From positions 434,001 to 498,000 of the forward strand of contig NZ_JABMKW010000008.1 of NCBI RefSeq assembly GCF_013204795.1: 64,000 nt of DNA, in the 5' to 3' direction. The translations under genes were made by a program, and so were the position numbers. Positions 34,403 through 43,572 of this stretch are shown in pieces. The stretch comes from Pedobacter panaciterrae (GTDB lineage Bacteria; Bacteroidota; Bacteroidia; Sphingobacteriales; Sphingobacteriaceae). Positions within the stretch are counted from its first letter, which is position 1, and each line of letters begins with the position of its first letter. The notes under the pieces were generated by a model. The model made no database searches. It had not been told where the DNA came from and worked only from the letters and a program-made list of their open reading frames with translations.

Positions 34403-35182
34403 ATGAACGAAACTTTCAACTTTACCCGCTTTCTTAATCTGTTTAAGAAACACACCGCCGAGCAATACAAAACGTACTTAATGTCCACAGGCGTATTAAT
34501 TGGAGTGTTAATCTTAGTCCTGGGTTTTATAAGTTATAGTACCAGGGGTCATATGGGCCCTGTTATACAAGCAGCAATGTTTGTAAATTTCCTGTTTTTT
34601 TCGGGAACTATTTTTACCAGCCTGATCTTTACCGATCTGGGCGACAGAAAAAAATCAATTCCGGCGTTATCGCTACCTGCTTCTCATTTCGAAAAATACC
34701 TGGTTGCCTGGCTATACTCATTTGTGATATTTCAACTTGTTTTTCTGGGCTGCTTTTATGCTATTGATTACCTGGTGATCAGTATCGGGAATGCAAACTC
34801 ACCTGATAAAATAGAGGTTGTAAACGTATTTTCTCCTGATAGGAAGGTGTGGGTGTCATTTTTAGTGTTCGCTATATTACATTCTATCTGTTTTTTTGGT
34901 GCGGTATTTTTTGAGAAGCTCCATTTTATAAAAACGGTATTCAGTTTTTTCATTTTTATTGCGGTGTTGTGCCTGTTAAACCCGGTTTTACTTCATACTA
35001 TATTTCAGGAGGAGATTGAAAATGGGATTCCCTTTAACATGGTCGGCCTTATCATCAAAAAAGAGAATATATATATTGAGCCAACACAAACAAGTTATAT
35101 TATTGCGGCAACAGTAGCCATTTTGATTTCGGTAATCCTTTGGATAAGTACTTATTTCAGGCTAAAAGAAAAACAAGTGTAA
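34403..35182 (+). CDS. ABC-type membrane protein of the Ytr-like operon
   Basis: A 259-residue integral membrane protein with six or so hydrophobic segments (for example LMSTGVLIGVLILVLGFI, FVNFLFFSGTIFTSLIF, LYSFVIFQLVFLGCFYAI, FLVFAILHSICFFGAVFF, AVLCLLNPVL and IIAATVAILISVILWI). Reads as the permease for the ATPase gene upstream. No ABC-2 family motif is strong enough to name a subfamily. Confidence 0.75.
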   Translation: MNETFNFTRFLNLFKKHTAEQYKTYLMSTGVLIGVLILVLGFISYSTRGHMGPVIQAAMFVNFLFFSGTIFTSLIFTDLGDRKKSIPALSLPASHFEKYLVAWLYSFVIFQLVFLGCFYAIDYLVISIGNANSPDKIEVVNVFSPDRKVWVSFLVFAILHSICFFGAVFFEKLHFIKTVFSFFIFIAVLCLLNPVLLHTIFQEEIENGIPFNMVGLIIKKENIYIEPTQTSYIIAATVAILISVILWISTYFRLKEKQV

Positions 35183-35183
35183 G

Positions 35184-35561
35184 ATGGAATTTAGAGAGAA
35201 TGAAGCGATATACATGCAGATTGCAGGTTATGTAACTGAAAATATCATGTTGGAAAAATGGTTGCCTGAGGAAAAATTGCCTTCGGTACGTGAGCTGGCA
35301 TCCGATCTGCAGGTGAATCCGCTAACTGTTGTAAGGGCGTATGAATTTCTGCAAGGTAAAGAGGTAATTGCCAACAAAAGGGGCATCGGTTTCTTTATTG
35401 CTGCAGATGCAGTACAGAAAGTAAAGAATTACAGCAAGGAGCGTTTTCTGGGGCAGGAGCTACCGGAGTTATTCAAAAGCATGTATCTGCTTGGCATTAG
35501 CGTAGAAGATATTGCTGAGCGATTTGAGATTTTTAAAGCACAAAACTACCAAACAAAATAG
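35184..35561 (+). CDS. GntR-family regulator, YtrA subfamily
   Basis: A 125-residue repressor: a winged-helix domain (about 1-75), with EKLPSVRELASDLQVNPLTVVRAYEFL as recognition region, and only a short helical C-terminal tail, which is the mark of the YtrA subgroup with no large ligand domain. It is in the middle of the ABC operon, starting 1 base after the permease stop. The palindrome at 33521-33544 is the likely target. Confidence 0.92.
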   Translation: MEFRENEAIYMQIAGYVTENIMLEKWLPEEKLPSVRELASDLQVNPLTVVRAYEFLQGKEVIANKRGIGFFIAADAVQKVKNYSKERFLGQELPELFKSMYLLGISVEDIAERFEIFKAQNYQTK

Positions 35562-35563
35562 TT

Positions 35564-36289
35564 ATGAAAACCAGCACAATGTTTATACTAGCAGCAGTGG
35601 TTGCCACATTTATTGGCCTTACCGCCTATAATTTTAGCCTTAAGGCATCCTTTTTAAAAGGAGACTATAAAAATCGGTTTTATGGTTTAACATTTAGTTC
35701 TGTTAAAGATGTAAACGAAGTCGAATTGCAGTCGGCAAACAGAATTACCATCCGCATTGAGAAGGGTAAAACCCCGGGCCTGTGGTTAAGAGACAGACTT
35801 AAGGGAAACCTGGTATGGACAAAAAATGGAAATTCGATAAAAATAGATCTGACAAAAGCAGCTAAAGACGGCGGTTTTCAGATTTGGGACAATGAATTGA
35901 TCCTGATCATGCCAAGTACTGTTAAGCTAACCAGTCGTGCATATCACAGAGACAAAGAGGAAGAAAAAAGGGCCCATATTTCCGGCAACATTAATATTTC
36001 CGGTTTCGAGCAAGATGCGATGCAGTTGGATCTGGGTAAATACACCAGTGCATTTTTAGACAAATTGAAAGTGGGCAAGTTAAATGCGGTAATAGGTAAT
36101 AAGGACAATGGGAATGCCAGCCTGGTTATTTCTTCGGCAAACCAGATCGATACGGCGGCTTTTGATATTCCTGGTGAGGGAAGTCTTGACCTGATGGATC
36201 CTAACATTACCAAAACGCATTATACCATTTCCGATAAGGCAACGGTTTCTTTAAACGGCAAAGCCTTACAGGCCATTAAAACAGAATAA
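35564..36289 (+). CDS. Exported or membrane-anchored protein of the Ytr-like operon, function unknown
   Basis: A 241-residue protein with one N-terminal hydrophobic helix (about 5-22, MFILAAVVATFIGLTAYNF), then a beta-rich domain with repeating short strands (for example VELQSANRITIRIEKGK, HISGNINISGFEQDAMQLDL, GNASLVISSANQIDTAAFDI), resembling the stacked-strand adhesin-like DUF2807-type folds found next to GntR/ABC genes in Bacteroidota. I do not claim that family. It starts 2 bases after the GntR stop and closes the operon. Confidence 0.6.
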   Translation: MKTSTMFILAAVVATFIGLTAYNFSLKASFLKGDYKNRFYGLTFSSVKDVNEVELQSANRITIRIEKGKTPGLWLRDRLKGNLVWTKNGNSIKIDLTKAAKDGGFQIWDNELILIMPSTVKLTSRAYHRDKEEEKRAHISGNINISGFEQDAMQLDLGKYTSAFLDKLKVGKLNAVIGNKDNGNASLVISSANQIDTAAFDIPGEGSLDLMDPNITKTHYTISDKATVSLNGKALQAIKTE

Positions 36290-36381
36290 GTGTTGATGCC
36301 ATAATAATATTACCATAATCCGGAAACGGTAGCCATTATATTTTCAGATAATTTAATAAATTAACGGAAAATATTTCCTGT

Positions 36382-38595
36382 ATGACTATTAGTAAAAAGC
36401 ATCTTTTGGGATTGCTGACTGTTTCCGGATTACTTCTGGCTTATAAAAGTGATAAAATTGGATCAAATAGCACATTTGATTTTGCTTCAACAGCCAGGTA
36501 TGCTGATACCATTGGTAAATACAGAGACTGGAAAGTTACCGGAGGTAATGGTGAAAATATAAAATATTCGAAGCTTAAACAGATCAATACCAGTAATGTA
36601 AGCCGGCTAAAGGTTGCATGGGTATATCATTCGGAGCAAAACGACAATACTAAATTTGGTTCCATTCAGTGTAATCCCATCATCGTTAATAACGTACTCT
36701 ATGGAGTATCTCCAAAGCTAAAGCTCTTTGCGATAGATGCGGCTACCGGAAAAGAAAAATGGAATTTTGATCCGGCCGATTCTACCATAAATAAAACATG
36801 GCACCGCAATAGTGTAAACATGAACAGGGGTGTGGCTTATTGGCAGGAAGGAGCCGATAAGCGAATCATTTATACCGTAGGACCAATTGCCTTTGCAATA
36901 AATGCGGTTAGCGGTAAACTGATCTCCAGTTTTGGTAAAGACGGTGGGATAGACCTTAGGAAGGGGCTTGGAAGAGAAGAAAGCAAGGTTTTTGTAGCGC
37001 CTACTTCTCCCGTTATGGTTTATAAAAACCTGTTCTTTTTGAGCGGTTATGTAGGTGAGGAAACGCCGGGATACATCCGCGCATTTGATGTGAAAACGGG
37101 AAAACAGAAATGGGTGTTCCATACCATTCCTATGCCGGGAGAGCCCGGATATGAAACCTGGGAAGACAAAACGGCCTATAAACGCATGGGCTCCACAAAT
37201 AGCTGGTCGGGCTTTAGTCTGGATGAAAAGAGAGGAATGTTGTTTGCCGGAACGGGTAACCCAAGCAATGATTTTTATGGTGGCGACCGACTGGGCAAAG
37301 GACTTTATGCCAACTGTGTACTGGCTTTAGATGTCCTTACCGGGAAATTGAAATGGCATTTTCAAACTGTACACCATGATGTATGGGATATGGATATTTC
37401 CAGTCCACCAATATTGACTACGATAACCCGTCAGGGTAAAAAGATAGATGCGGTAGCGCAAACTACTAAAACCGGGCTTATTTTCGTTTTCGAAAGGGCT
37501 ACTGGTAAGCCGCTTTTCCCTATTGTGGAAAAGAAGATGATTACAAATACGCCAATTATTGGTGAGAAACTCTGGCCAACCCAGCCTTTCCCTGTTTTGC
37601 CTAAGCCTTTTGCCAGACAGATCTTAACAGAGAACGACCTGAATACTTTGGTTAGTGATTCATCTCAACAGGATATTAAAAAGCGCTTTAAAACTTATCG
37701 TTCGCAGGGAATATATACTCCGCCGACCAAAGAAGGAACCATTATTTTTCCGGGGTATGACGGTGGAGGCGAGTGGGGAGGCCCGGCTTTTGATCCTGAA
37801 TCAAATATCCTGTACGTAAATGCCAATGAAATGGCCTGGGTGCTGAACCTTGTGGAGAATGAGCCGCCTGTAACTACGGCGCAAACGAATCTGGAAGCAG
37901 GCGCGGCCTTGTATAATAAGCATTGCATGGTTTGCCATGGTCCGGAACGATTGGGTGCAGGGGATTATCCGTCGATAGTGGGTGTTGAGAAGAAATATAA
38001 CCTAACGCAGTTTACCGAGCTGTTGTCTACAGGCAGGCGGATGATGCCGGGATTTAATCACCTGAGTAAAGAAGAAAAAAACGCAATAGGATCATTTATT
38101 CTTGATCTTAAAGCTGAACAGGCAAAGCCTTATACCGGAAAATCAGAGGCCAAAACCGCAAAGGCAGCAAAGCCTTCTTATGGATCTACGGGTTATAACA
38201 AGTTCCTGACTAAGGAAGGTTATCCTGCGATCAGTCCGCCATGGGGAACTTTAAATGCCATCAACCTGAATACCGGGAAATATGTGTGGAAAGTTCCTTT
38301 TGGTGAATTTGAAGAACTGAAAAAGAAAGGAGTGCCCACTACAGGGCGCGAGAATTACGGAGGCCCGGTGGTTACTGCAGGCGGACTTATCTTTATTGGT
38401 GCAACAGCGGATGGTAAATTCAGGGCGATAGATAAAAAAACAGGGAAAATACTTTTCGAAACAGATTTACCTGCACCGGGTGTAGCCACGCCGGCAGTGT
38501 ATGAAGCTGATGGTAAGCAATATGTGGTGATTGCCTGCGGAGGCTCAAAATGGGGAGGCAAATCTAGCGATGCGTACGTGGCGTTTACACTTTAG
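36382..38595 (+). CDS. PQQ-dependent quinoprotein dehydrogenase with inserted cytochrome c domain
   Basis: A 737-residue protein of the quinoprotein glucose/alcohol dehydrogenase group. Eight-blade propeller repeats are seen as TGKxxW motifs (ATGKEKWNF, KTGKQKWVF, LTGKLKWHF, NTGKYVWKV), and VHHDVWDMD is the usual segment near PQQ. A cytochrome c domain with heme motif CMVCH (Cys515, Cys518, His519) and a distal Met in RMMPGF is inserted before the final blades. Only a short hydrophobic N-terminus is visible (HLLGLLTVSGLLLAY), enough for a signal or anchor. The substrate is not evident, and no PQQ genes are nearby. Confidence 0.85.
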   Translation: MTISKKHLLGLLTVSGLLLAYKSDKIGSNSTFDFASTARYADTIGKYRDWKVTGGNGENIKYSKLKQINTSNVSRLKVAWVYHSEQNDNTKFGSIQCNPIIVNNVLYGVSPKLKLFAIDAATGKEKWNFDPADSTINKTWHRNSVNMNRGVAYWQEGADKRIIYTVGPIAFAINAVSGKLISSFGKDGGIDLRKGLGREESKVFVAPTSPVMVYKNLFFLSGYVGEETPGYIRAFDVKTGKQKWVFHTIPMPGEPGYETWEDKTAYKRMGSTNSWSGFSLDEKRGMLFAGTGNPSNDFYGGDRLGKGLYANCVLALDVLTGKLKWHFQTVHHDVWDMDISSPPILTTITRQGKKIDAVAQTTKTGLIFVFERATGKPLFPIVEKKMITNTPIIGEKLWPTQPFPVLPKPFARQILTENDLNTLVSDSSQQDIKKRFKTYRSQGIYTPPTKEGTIIFPGYDGGGEWGGPAFDPESNILYVNANEMAWVLNLVENEPPVTTAQTNLEAGAALYNKHCMVCHGPERLGAGDYPSIVGVEKKYNLTQFTELLSTGRRMMPGFNHLSKEEKNAIGSFILDLKAEQAKPYTGKSEAKTAKAAKPSYGSTGYNKFLTKEGYPAISPPWGTLNAINLNTGKYVWKVPFGEFEELKKKGVPTTGRENYGGPVVTAGGLIFIGATADGKFRAIDKKTGKILFETDLPAPGVATPAVYEADGKQYVVIACGGSKWGGKSSDAYVAFTL

Positions 38596-38660
38596 TAAGT
38601 AAATGTTAACCTACTGTTAAATATTTTATATAACTTTACTGGAAGGGATTAAAGATATTT

Positions 38661-39254
38661 ATGAACGCTTACTGTAACTTTTCCGATCTGGAACTGACTG
38701 TTTCATTGAAACAGGCGGATGAACGTGCATTCAGGCAGGTTTTTGACTTGCATTTCAATAAGCTATATGTTTTCTGTTTTAGGTTCTTAAGACAGGGGAC
38801 GGGCTGAAGAAATTGTTCACGATGCTTTGTTAAATGTTTGAGTTAACCGCGACAGGTTAAATGAGGAGTTTTGCCTTATCTGTATACCATTACCAGAACG
38901 CTGGCGCTAAATGCACTAAGAGATCTGGCCACGTTGCAAAGGGCTATTGATGCGCTTTGGACGGATATGGAAAAGGTAATCAATGAAACTGAAGAGTCTT
39001 TGTTGTTAAGCGACCTAAGGCAGTTTACAGAAAGTGCTTTGGTGCAGCTGCCGCCACAGCAACAGCTGATTTTTCGAATGAGCCGGTACCAGGGGCTTAG
39101 CTATGATGAAATTGCAGAGCAGTTGCATTTATCTAGGAACACGGTGAAGAACCATCTTATCGCGGCATTGAAGACTTTGAGAACGCATTTTAACCAGTCG
39201 GATGTGGCGTATTTTATATTGATTAGCGTAGGGATTGGTTGCGGGGTGGGTTAA
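38661..39254 (+). pseudogene. Decayed ECF sigma factor gene
   Basis: From ATG 38661 the first frame reads an ECF sigma N-terminus (QADERAFRQVFDLHF, then NKLYVFCFRFLRQG) and hits TGA near 38804. In another frame the text continues as AEEIVHDALLNV, then meets an in-frame TGA near 38841 where a Trp is usual. A further shift near 38868 restores YLYTITRTLALNALRD and the region 4 helix-turn-helix LPPQQQLIFRMSRYQGLSYDEIAEQLHLSRNTVK in the open frame from 38871. Two frameshifts and one stop are too many for sequence error alone. Its natural partner, a FecR anti-sigma gene, is absent. It overlaps the convergent kinase gene by 4 bases. Confidence 0.85.
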
Positions 39255-40489
39255 AAAGCAATGCTAAATCTGTGCATGTTGTTTTCATAATGATAAGTAA
39301 CCTGCCACTTATTAATGTTGCAAATCTGCTTTACAATTGATAATCCAAGACCATTGCCTTTGTACCCGGCAGTTCCTTTGCCAAATCTGGTGAACAACTT
39401 AGATTCAGGGAAAGAAAGCGGTTCTCCTTCATTACTGATCGCCAGCGAATGTTCATTCAGGCTAAAAACTATTTTGGAACCGGCATCGGTATAAGAAAGG
39501 GCATTTGTTAGCAAATTAGAAATCAAAACTTCCATCAGGAATGAGCTGGCATATACTACCTTGGACTCAATATGCTGTTCAACCTGTAAGTCTTTATGCT
39601 GAAACAGGTCTTCCATTAAATCATAATTGCGTTTCAGCGTATTCTCTAAGGATACCCATTGTACGTCGGTAAATGCATTATTCTCCAGTTTGGCCAGCAG
39701 CAGCAATCCCTTGTTTACTTTACTAAGGCGTATTGTTGCTTCTTTTGCATCGTTAAGTAAACGCGCAATGTCTCCCGTTAATGGTTGCTGACTAATACTT
39801 TCCAATCTCGTTTTCAGGATACTCAGAGGGGTTTGAATTTCATGTGAGGCATTTTCAGTAAATTCCTTTAAAGCCGTATATTCCCTTTTGCCCCTGGCCG
39901 CCAAATCGATAAGTACGCTGTTCATTTCCTTAAACTCAGTCACATCAGTACGCGTTAGCTGTAATTCTTCTTTTGAACTTACAGAGTACCCCTTCATCCG
40001 CTTCAGGTTTATTAAAAATGGTTTCCAGATCCTGCTGCTAATGAAATAGTTGACCAAAGTGCCAAGTACAATTAACAGGACTGCTATGGACAGGAAAATG
40101 TAGAGAATGGTTTTAGAATAATTGTCCCAGCCAATATATGTAGTCATAACCCTAATGCGGTAGGGCTGACCATTGATCTTTTTGCTCTCTGAGAAGTAGT
40201 AGTACCCTTCAGTTACTTTTTGGAGCCGATCATAAATGAGGGTGTCTTTAAAAACTTTAGGCAGCTTCATCAGGCTTTCATCGCTCTTGGTGATGGTTAC
40301 CAATGGGAAAGCTACCGTTCGCCCCATATGGATTTCTTCGGCAACCATATCGGTCTGTAATTCCAGCTGCTCCTCTATTTCTTTAGATATTTCATGTCTC
40401 AGAAAAAGGAACAACATACAGCCGGTAATGCCTAAAACCAATGCACTTAGTCCAAAATGATAATAACTAATTTTTGATAAGAGCCTCAC
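39251..40489 (-). CDS. Sensor histidine kinase
   Basis: A 412-residue membrane kinase with two transmembrane helices (about 12-31 and 127-150) around an extracytoplasmic sensor of about 95 residues. The phosphoacceptor box is FTENASHEIQTPLSILK (His near 216), the N box NLLTNALSYTDAG, and the G box GNGLGLSIVKQIC; all are intact. The start is GTG at 40489, sharing one base with the regulator's stop (TAGTG). It pairs with the OmpR-type regulator upstream and probably controls the imelysin/TonB operon across the divergent region. Confidence 0.92.
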   Translation of the reverse strand: MRLLSKISYYHFGLSALVLGITGCMLFLFLRHEISKEIEEQLELQTDMVAEEIHMGRTVAFPLVTITKSDESLMKLPKVFKDTLIYDRLQKVTEGYYYFSESKKINGQPYRIRVMTTYIGWDNYSKTILYIFLSIAVLLIVLGTLVNYFISSRIWKPFLINLKRMKGYSVSSKEELQLTRTDVTEFKEMNSVLIDLAARGKREYTALKEFTENASHEIQTPLSILKTRLESISQQPLTGDIARLLNDAKEATIRLSKVNKGLLLLAKLENNAFTDVQWVSLENTLKRNYDLMEDLFQHKDLQVEQHIESKVVYASSFLMEVLISNLLTNALSYTDAGSKIVFSLNEHSLAISNEGEPLSFPESKLFTRFGKGTAGYKGNGLGLSIVKQICNINKWQVTYHYENNMHRFSIAF

Positions 40490-41163
40490 TAGTACGTAAA
40501 CTTATAACCCATTCCATATACTGTTTTGATGTATTCTTTGCCGGAAATGTTGCACAGTTTTTTCCTCAGGTTCTTCATGTGTACATATACCGTATCGAAG
40601 TTATCACTCTGGTCGAAATGATCTCCCCAAAGGTGCTCAACTATTGATGCTTTGCTCACCACACGGTTCTTATTGATGACGAAATAAATGAGCATGTCGT
40701 ATTCCTTTCTGGTTAGGCTTACCTCGCTGTCTTTGAAAAAGAATGATTTGGAAGAAGGGTGCATGGTGAAATCGTCGAATGTGATCTGTTCGGCACCTTT
40801 TAATGTTTTTCTGCGGTATATGGCGTTGACCCGGGCGTTCAATTCTTCCAGGTAAAAAGGTTTTGTGAGGTAGTCGTCGGCGCCAAGATTTAATCCATTC
40901 AGTTTGTCCTGAAGCGAATCTTTTGCCGAGAGAATAAGAATTCCGGTTTCCAGATGGCTTTTTCTGATGTCTTCTATGAGGTCTATCCCGCTTCCATCGG
41001 GCAGGGTAATGTCGAGCACTACAACATCATACATGTAGTCCCTTAGTTTCTGCTCTGCCTGACCAAAAGTTATAGCCTGTTCGCATATGCAATCGAGTGA
41101 GCTGAAATAGGTTTCCATTTCTTCCAATAGTACCGGTTCATCTTCTACAAACAACACCTTCAT
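40489..41163 (-). CDS. OmpR-type response regulator
   Basis: A 224-residue regulator. The receiver domain has acidic pocket VEDEP, phosphoacceptor Asp51 in VVLDITLPDGSG and the lysine in LTKPF. The C-terminal winged helix carries VSLTRKEYDMLIYF and VYVHMKNLRKKL with IKTVYGMGYKF. It is cotranscribed with the kinase and divergent from the DUF4856/imelysin operon; repeated TTTAGA sites lie between. Confidence 0.93.
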   Translation of the reverse strand: MKVLFVEDEPVLLEEMETYFSSLDCICEQAITFGQAEQKLRDYMYDVVVLDITLPDGSGIDLIEDIRKSHLETGILILSAKDSLQDKLNGLNLGADDYLTKPFYLEELNARVNAIYRRKTLKGAEQITFDDFTMHPSSKSFFFKDSEVSLTRKEYDMLIYFVINKNRVVSKASIVEHLWGDHFDQSDNFDTVYVHMKNLRKKLCNISGKEYIKTVYGMGYKFTY

Positions 41164-41191
41164 AATTATTATTCAAATTAAATACGATTTT

Positions 41192-41258
41192 TTTAGACTC
41201 TTTAGAAATTCTTTAGAATTGGCTTTAATATTTGCAGCAAGATTAGCACTTATTTAGA
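41192..41258. promoter_or_regulatory. TTTAGA repeats, candidate response-regulator sites
   Basis: TTTAGA occurs at 41192, 41201, 41212 and 41253. The first three are 9 and 11 bases apart, close to one helical turn, as OmpR-type regulators like. The fourth is further downstream toward the DUF4856 gene. Confidence 0.5.
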
Positions 41259-41304
41259 CTTAATACAAACAATATAGTGATAAATTATATAATCAAATAG
41301 AAAA

Positions 41305-42405
41305 ATGAAAATTCAATACTTTAAGAGTTCAGTATTTATTGCACTTGCTGTTGCGGGTCTTGCTTCGTGTAAGAAAGATAAAGTTCAGGATGATGTTATT
41401 CCTCCTTATGAAGTGCCAACAACCTACAACTTCGCCGGAGCAAACTACACTGCTTCGACGCAAAGGGTAAAAATGGCTTTAGAGTTGAACTCTTACCTTG
41501 GAACTGCATTAAATGCTACCATTACTTCAACAAAAGCAAATGATTATTTTAACAATACTAATAATCCATTTACAACTGATGCAACTCTAAACGCATCTGG
41601 TGTGAAACTGGCTGACAAAACTGCTGATGCCGAAACTTTCACAGGATACTTTGTGGAGCAAGCTGCAAACAGTACTAAAAATGCCATTGAAGCTACAAAC
41701 GGTAGTGCTGGTTATGTTATTAAAGGCACTTCAAAAAGACTGGTAAGCGCAACAGGTTTAGAGTACAACCAGGCAGTAGCTAAAGGTATGATGGGCGCTT
41801 TATTCTTTAAAGAAGCTATTAATATCCTAAACAGTGTGCCTGATGCTAATAATGTTACTGTTACTAATGGTACAACAGCTATGCAACGCAGCTGGGATGA
41901 AGCTTTTGGTTATTTAGGTGTACCTGTTGATTACAATCCGGACAAAACCTATGCTAACACAGATGCGGTTAGACCATTATTATGGGGTGGTTATCTTGCT
42001 GAACGCGGTAAAGGAATTGAAGCAGGTAAAATAATTTTCAACGCTTTCTTAAAAGGCCGTGCGGCAATTGGGGCTAAAGATTACCTAGTTGTAAAAGAGC
42101 AGATCACTATTATTCAGGCTAAATGGGAGCAATTGGTTGCTGCCGCGGCACTTGCTTACACTACAATACCTACTAATTCAGTAAGTGTTGGTGACCTGCC
42201 TACGCAGTTCCATGCTTTATCTGAAGGTTATGGATTTATTTCATGCTTCAAATATCGCCCTGCAAACAGTAAATTAACGGACGCAAACTACCAGAAACTT
42301 AAAGCAACAATCGGTACTAATTTCTATACATTAATCAACGAGGCTAATTTTACTAAATTGGTTGAGGCACAAAATATATTAAAAACAACCTACGGTTTAA
42401 ACTAA
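41305..42405 (+). CDS. DUF4856 lipoprotein
   Basis: A 366-residue lipoprotein; the lipobox is GLASC (Cys22). The body is the DUF4856 domain (from NFAGANYTASTQRVKMALEL), a helical protein seen next to imelysin genes in Bacteroidota. The closing half with ERGKGIEAGKIIFNAFLKGRAAI is helical and alpha-rich. It is the first gene of a metal-linked operon and is separated from the imelysin gene by a GC-rich hairpin, which could let it be made in greater amount. Its role is unknown; surface capture of iron or a related cargo is only inference. Confidence 0.82.
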   Translation: MKIQYFKSSVFIALAVAGLASCKKDKVQDDVIPPYEVPTTYNFAGANYTASTQRVKMALELNSYLGTALNATITSTKANDYFNNTNNPFTTDATLNASGVKLADKTADAETFTGYFVEQAANSTKNAIEATNGSAGYVIKGTSKRLVSATGLEYNQAVAKGMMGALFFKEAINILNSVPDANNVTVTNGTTAMQRSWDEAFGYLGVPVDYNPDKTYANTDAVRPLLWGGYLAERGKGIEAGKIIFNAFLKGRAAIGAKDYLVVKEQITIIQAKWEQLVAAAALAYTTIPTNSVSVGDLPTQFHALSEGYGFISCFKYRPANSKLTDANYQKLKATIGTNFYTLINEANFTKLVEAQNILKTTYGLN

Positions 42406-42427
42406 ATAGCAGTTTTGTTTTAGTAAG

Positions 42428-42453
42428 GCTCCTGGCACTTTTGCGCCAGGAGC
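42428..42453 (+). terminator. Intercistronic hairpin
   Basis: GCTCCTGGC pairs with GCCAGGAGC around an 8-base loop, 22 bases after the DUF4856 stop, followed by TTT. The T-run is short, so it may be a leaky terminator or an mRNA-stabilising hairpin. Confidence 0.6.
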
Positions 42454-42483
42454 TTTCATTGTTAATACATTAAGTTAAAGAAT

Positions 42484-43572
42484 ATGAATATCAATCGAAT
42501 CAAATACGGCATGGGAGTCACCATACTGGCAATTACAGTTTTCATCGTTGCCTGCTCTAAAAAATCGGGCACAGATAATGGTCCGAAAGCAGATGGCTTT
42601 GATAAAGCCGGTATGCTAACGAACTATGCTGACAATTTGATTATTCCTGCATATATGGGGCTACAGGACCAAATCACCCAGTTGGAAACCACTGCAAATA
42701 CGTTTCTTGCCACCCCGAATGCGGATAACCAACAAACTTTAAAAGTTGCATTTAAGACTGCATATCTGCAATATGAGCAGGTATCGGTAAATCAGTTCGG
42801 ACCTTCAGAGCGGGTTTTACTTAATAATTTTCTAAATACGTTTCCGGCAGATAACGCAGTAATTGACGGAAACATTACCCGTGGAACTTACGACCTGACG
42901 CAAAATTCCGCCATAGATCAGCAGGGTTTTCCTTCGCTTGATTATGTGTTGTTTGCTCCCGATGCATTGGCTAAATTCAGTGGTAGCAGTGCTGCTAACC
43001 GTAAAAAATATGTACAGGATCTGCTTGCACGAATGAAAACGCTTACCGGTGGTGTAGTTACTACCTGGAAAAATACCTACAAAGCAGAATTTATACAAAA
43101 TACACGTTCTGATGCAGGTAGCCCTATTGCTTTTCTGATCAACCAGTTCGCCTATGAAATGGACCAGATGAAAGGACCTCGTATTGGCTGGCCATTTGGC
43201 AAACAATCGGGAGGAGTTCAATATCCGGATAAAACAGAGGGTTATCACGCAGGGATATCTGTTTCACTAGCGGTAGCAAACCTGACTAACCTTAAAAAGA
43301 TGTTTACCGGAAACAATAGCGGTAAGGGGATGTCTGATTACCTGGTGGCTTTAAATAAGAAACCATTAAGTGATGACGTAATTAAACAGTTTGATTTAGC
43401 TATTGTTAAACTGAATGCGATACCTGATCCGTTCTCAACTGCTTTGGCCAATAAGAAAACAGAAATTGAGGCTGCTTACCGTGAGATACAAATACTATTG
43501 ACATTGATTAAGACCGATGTAGCTTCGGCAACAGGCGTGCGTATTACCTATCAGGATACTGATGGTGATTAA
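42484..43572 (+). CDS. Imelysin-family lipoprotein
   Basis: A 362-residue lipoprotein; signal ends in FIVACSKK (Cys21). The imelysin/ICMP body is seen from YADNLIIPAYMGLQDQ; the family line GFPSLDYVLF and the KGPRIGWPFGKQ segment are present. Relatives such as IrpA/EfeO-like proteins act in iron uptake, though the true role is debated and no peptidase motif is expected. It overlaps the HTTM gene by 11 bases, so translation is likely coupled. Confidence 0.88.
   Translation: MNINRIKYGMGVTILAITVFIVACSKKSGTDNGPKADGFDKAGMLTNYADNLIIPAYMGLQDQITQLETTANTFLATPNADNQQTLKVAFKTAYLQYEQVSVNQFGPSERVLLNNFLNTFPADNAVIDGNITRGTYDLTQNSAIDQQGFPSLDYVLFAPDALAKFSGSSAANRKKYVQDLLARMKTLTGGVVTTWKNTYKAEFIQNTRSDAGSPIAFLINQFAYEMDQMKGPRIGWPFGKQSGGVQYPDKTEGYHAGISVSLAVANLTNLKKMFTGNNSGKGMSDYLVALNKKPLSDDVIKQFDLAIVKLNAIPDPFSTALANKKTEIEAAYREIQILLTLIKTDVASATGVRITYQDTDGD

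Noticed and set aside
36718..37122. 134-aa frame opposite the quinoprotein gene
   Set aside because: Antisense of propeller repeats; no start context and no family text.
41192..41258. Reading the TTTAGA boxes as a -7 promoter element
   Set aside because: They lack the TTTG end of the Bacteroidota -7 element; regulator sites explain the spacing better.
42832..43248. 138-aa frame on the minus strand inside the imelysin gene
   Set aside because: It is an antisense shadow of the well-supported imelysin reading frame and has no start context of its own.
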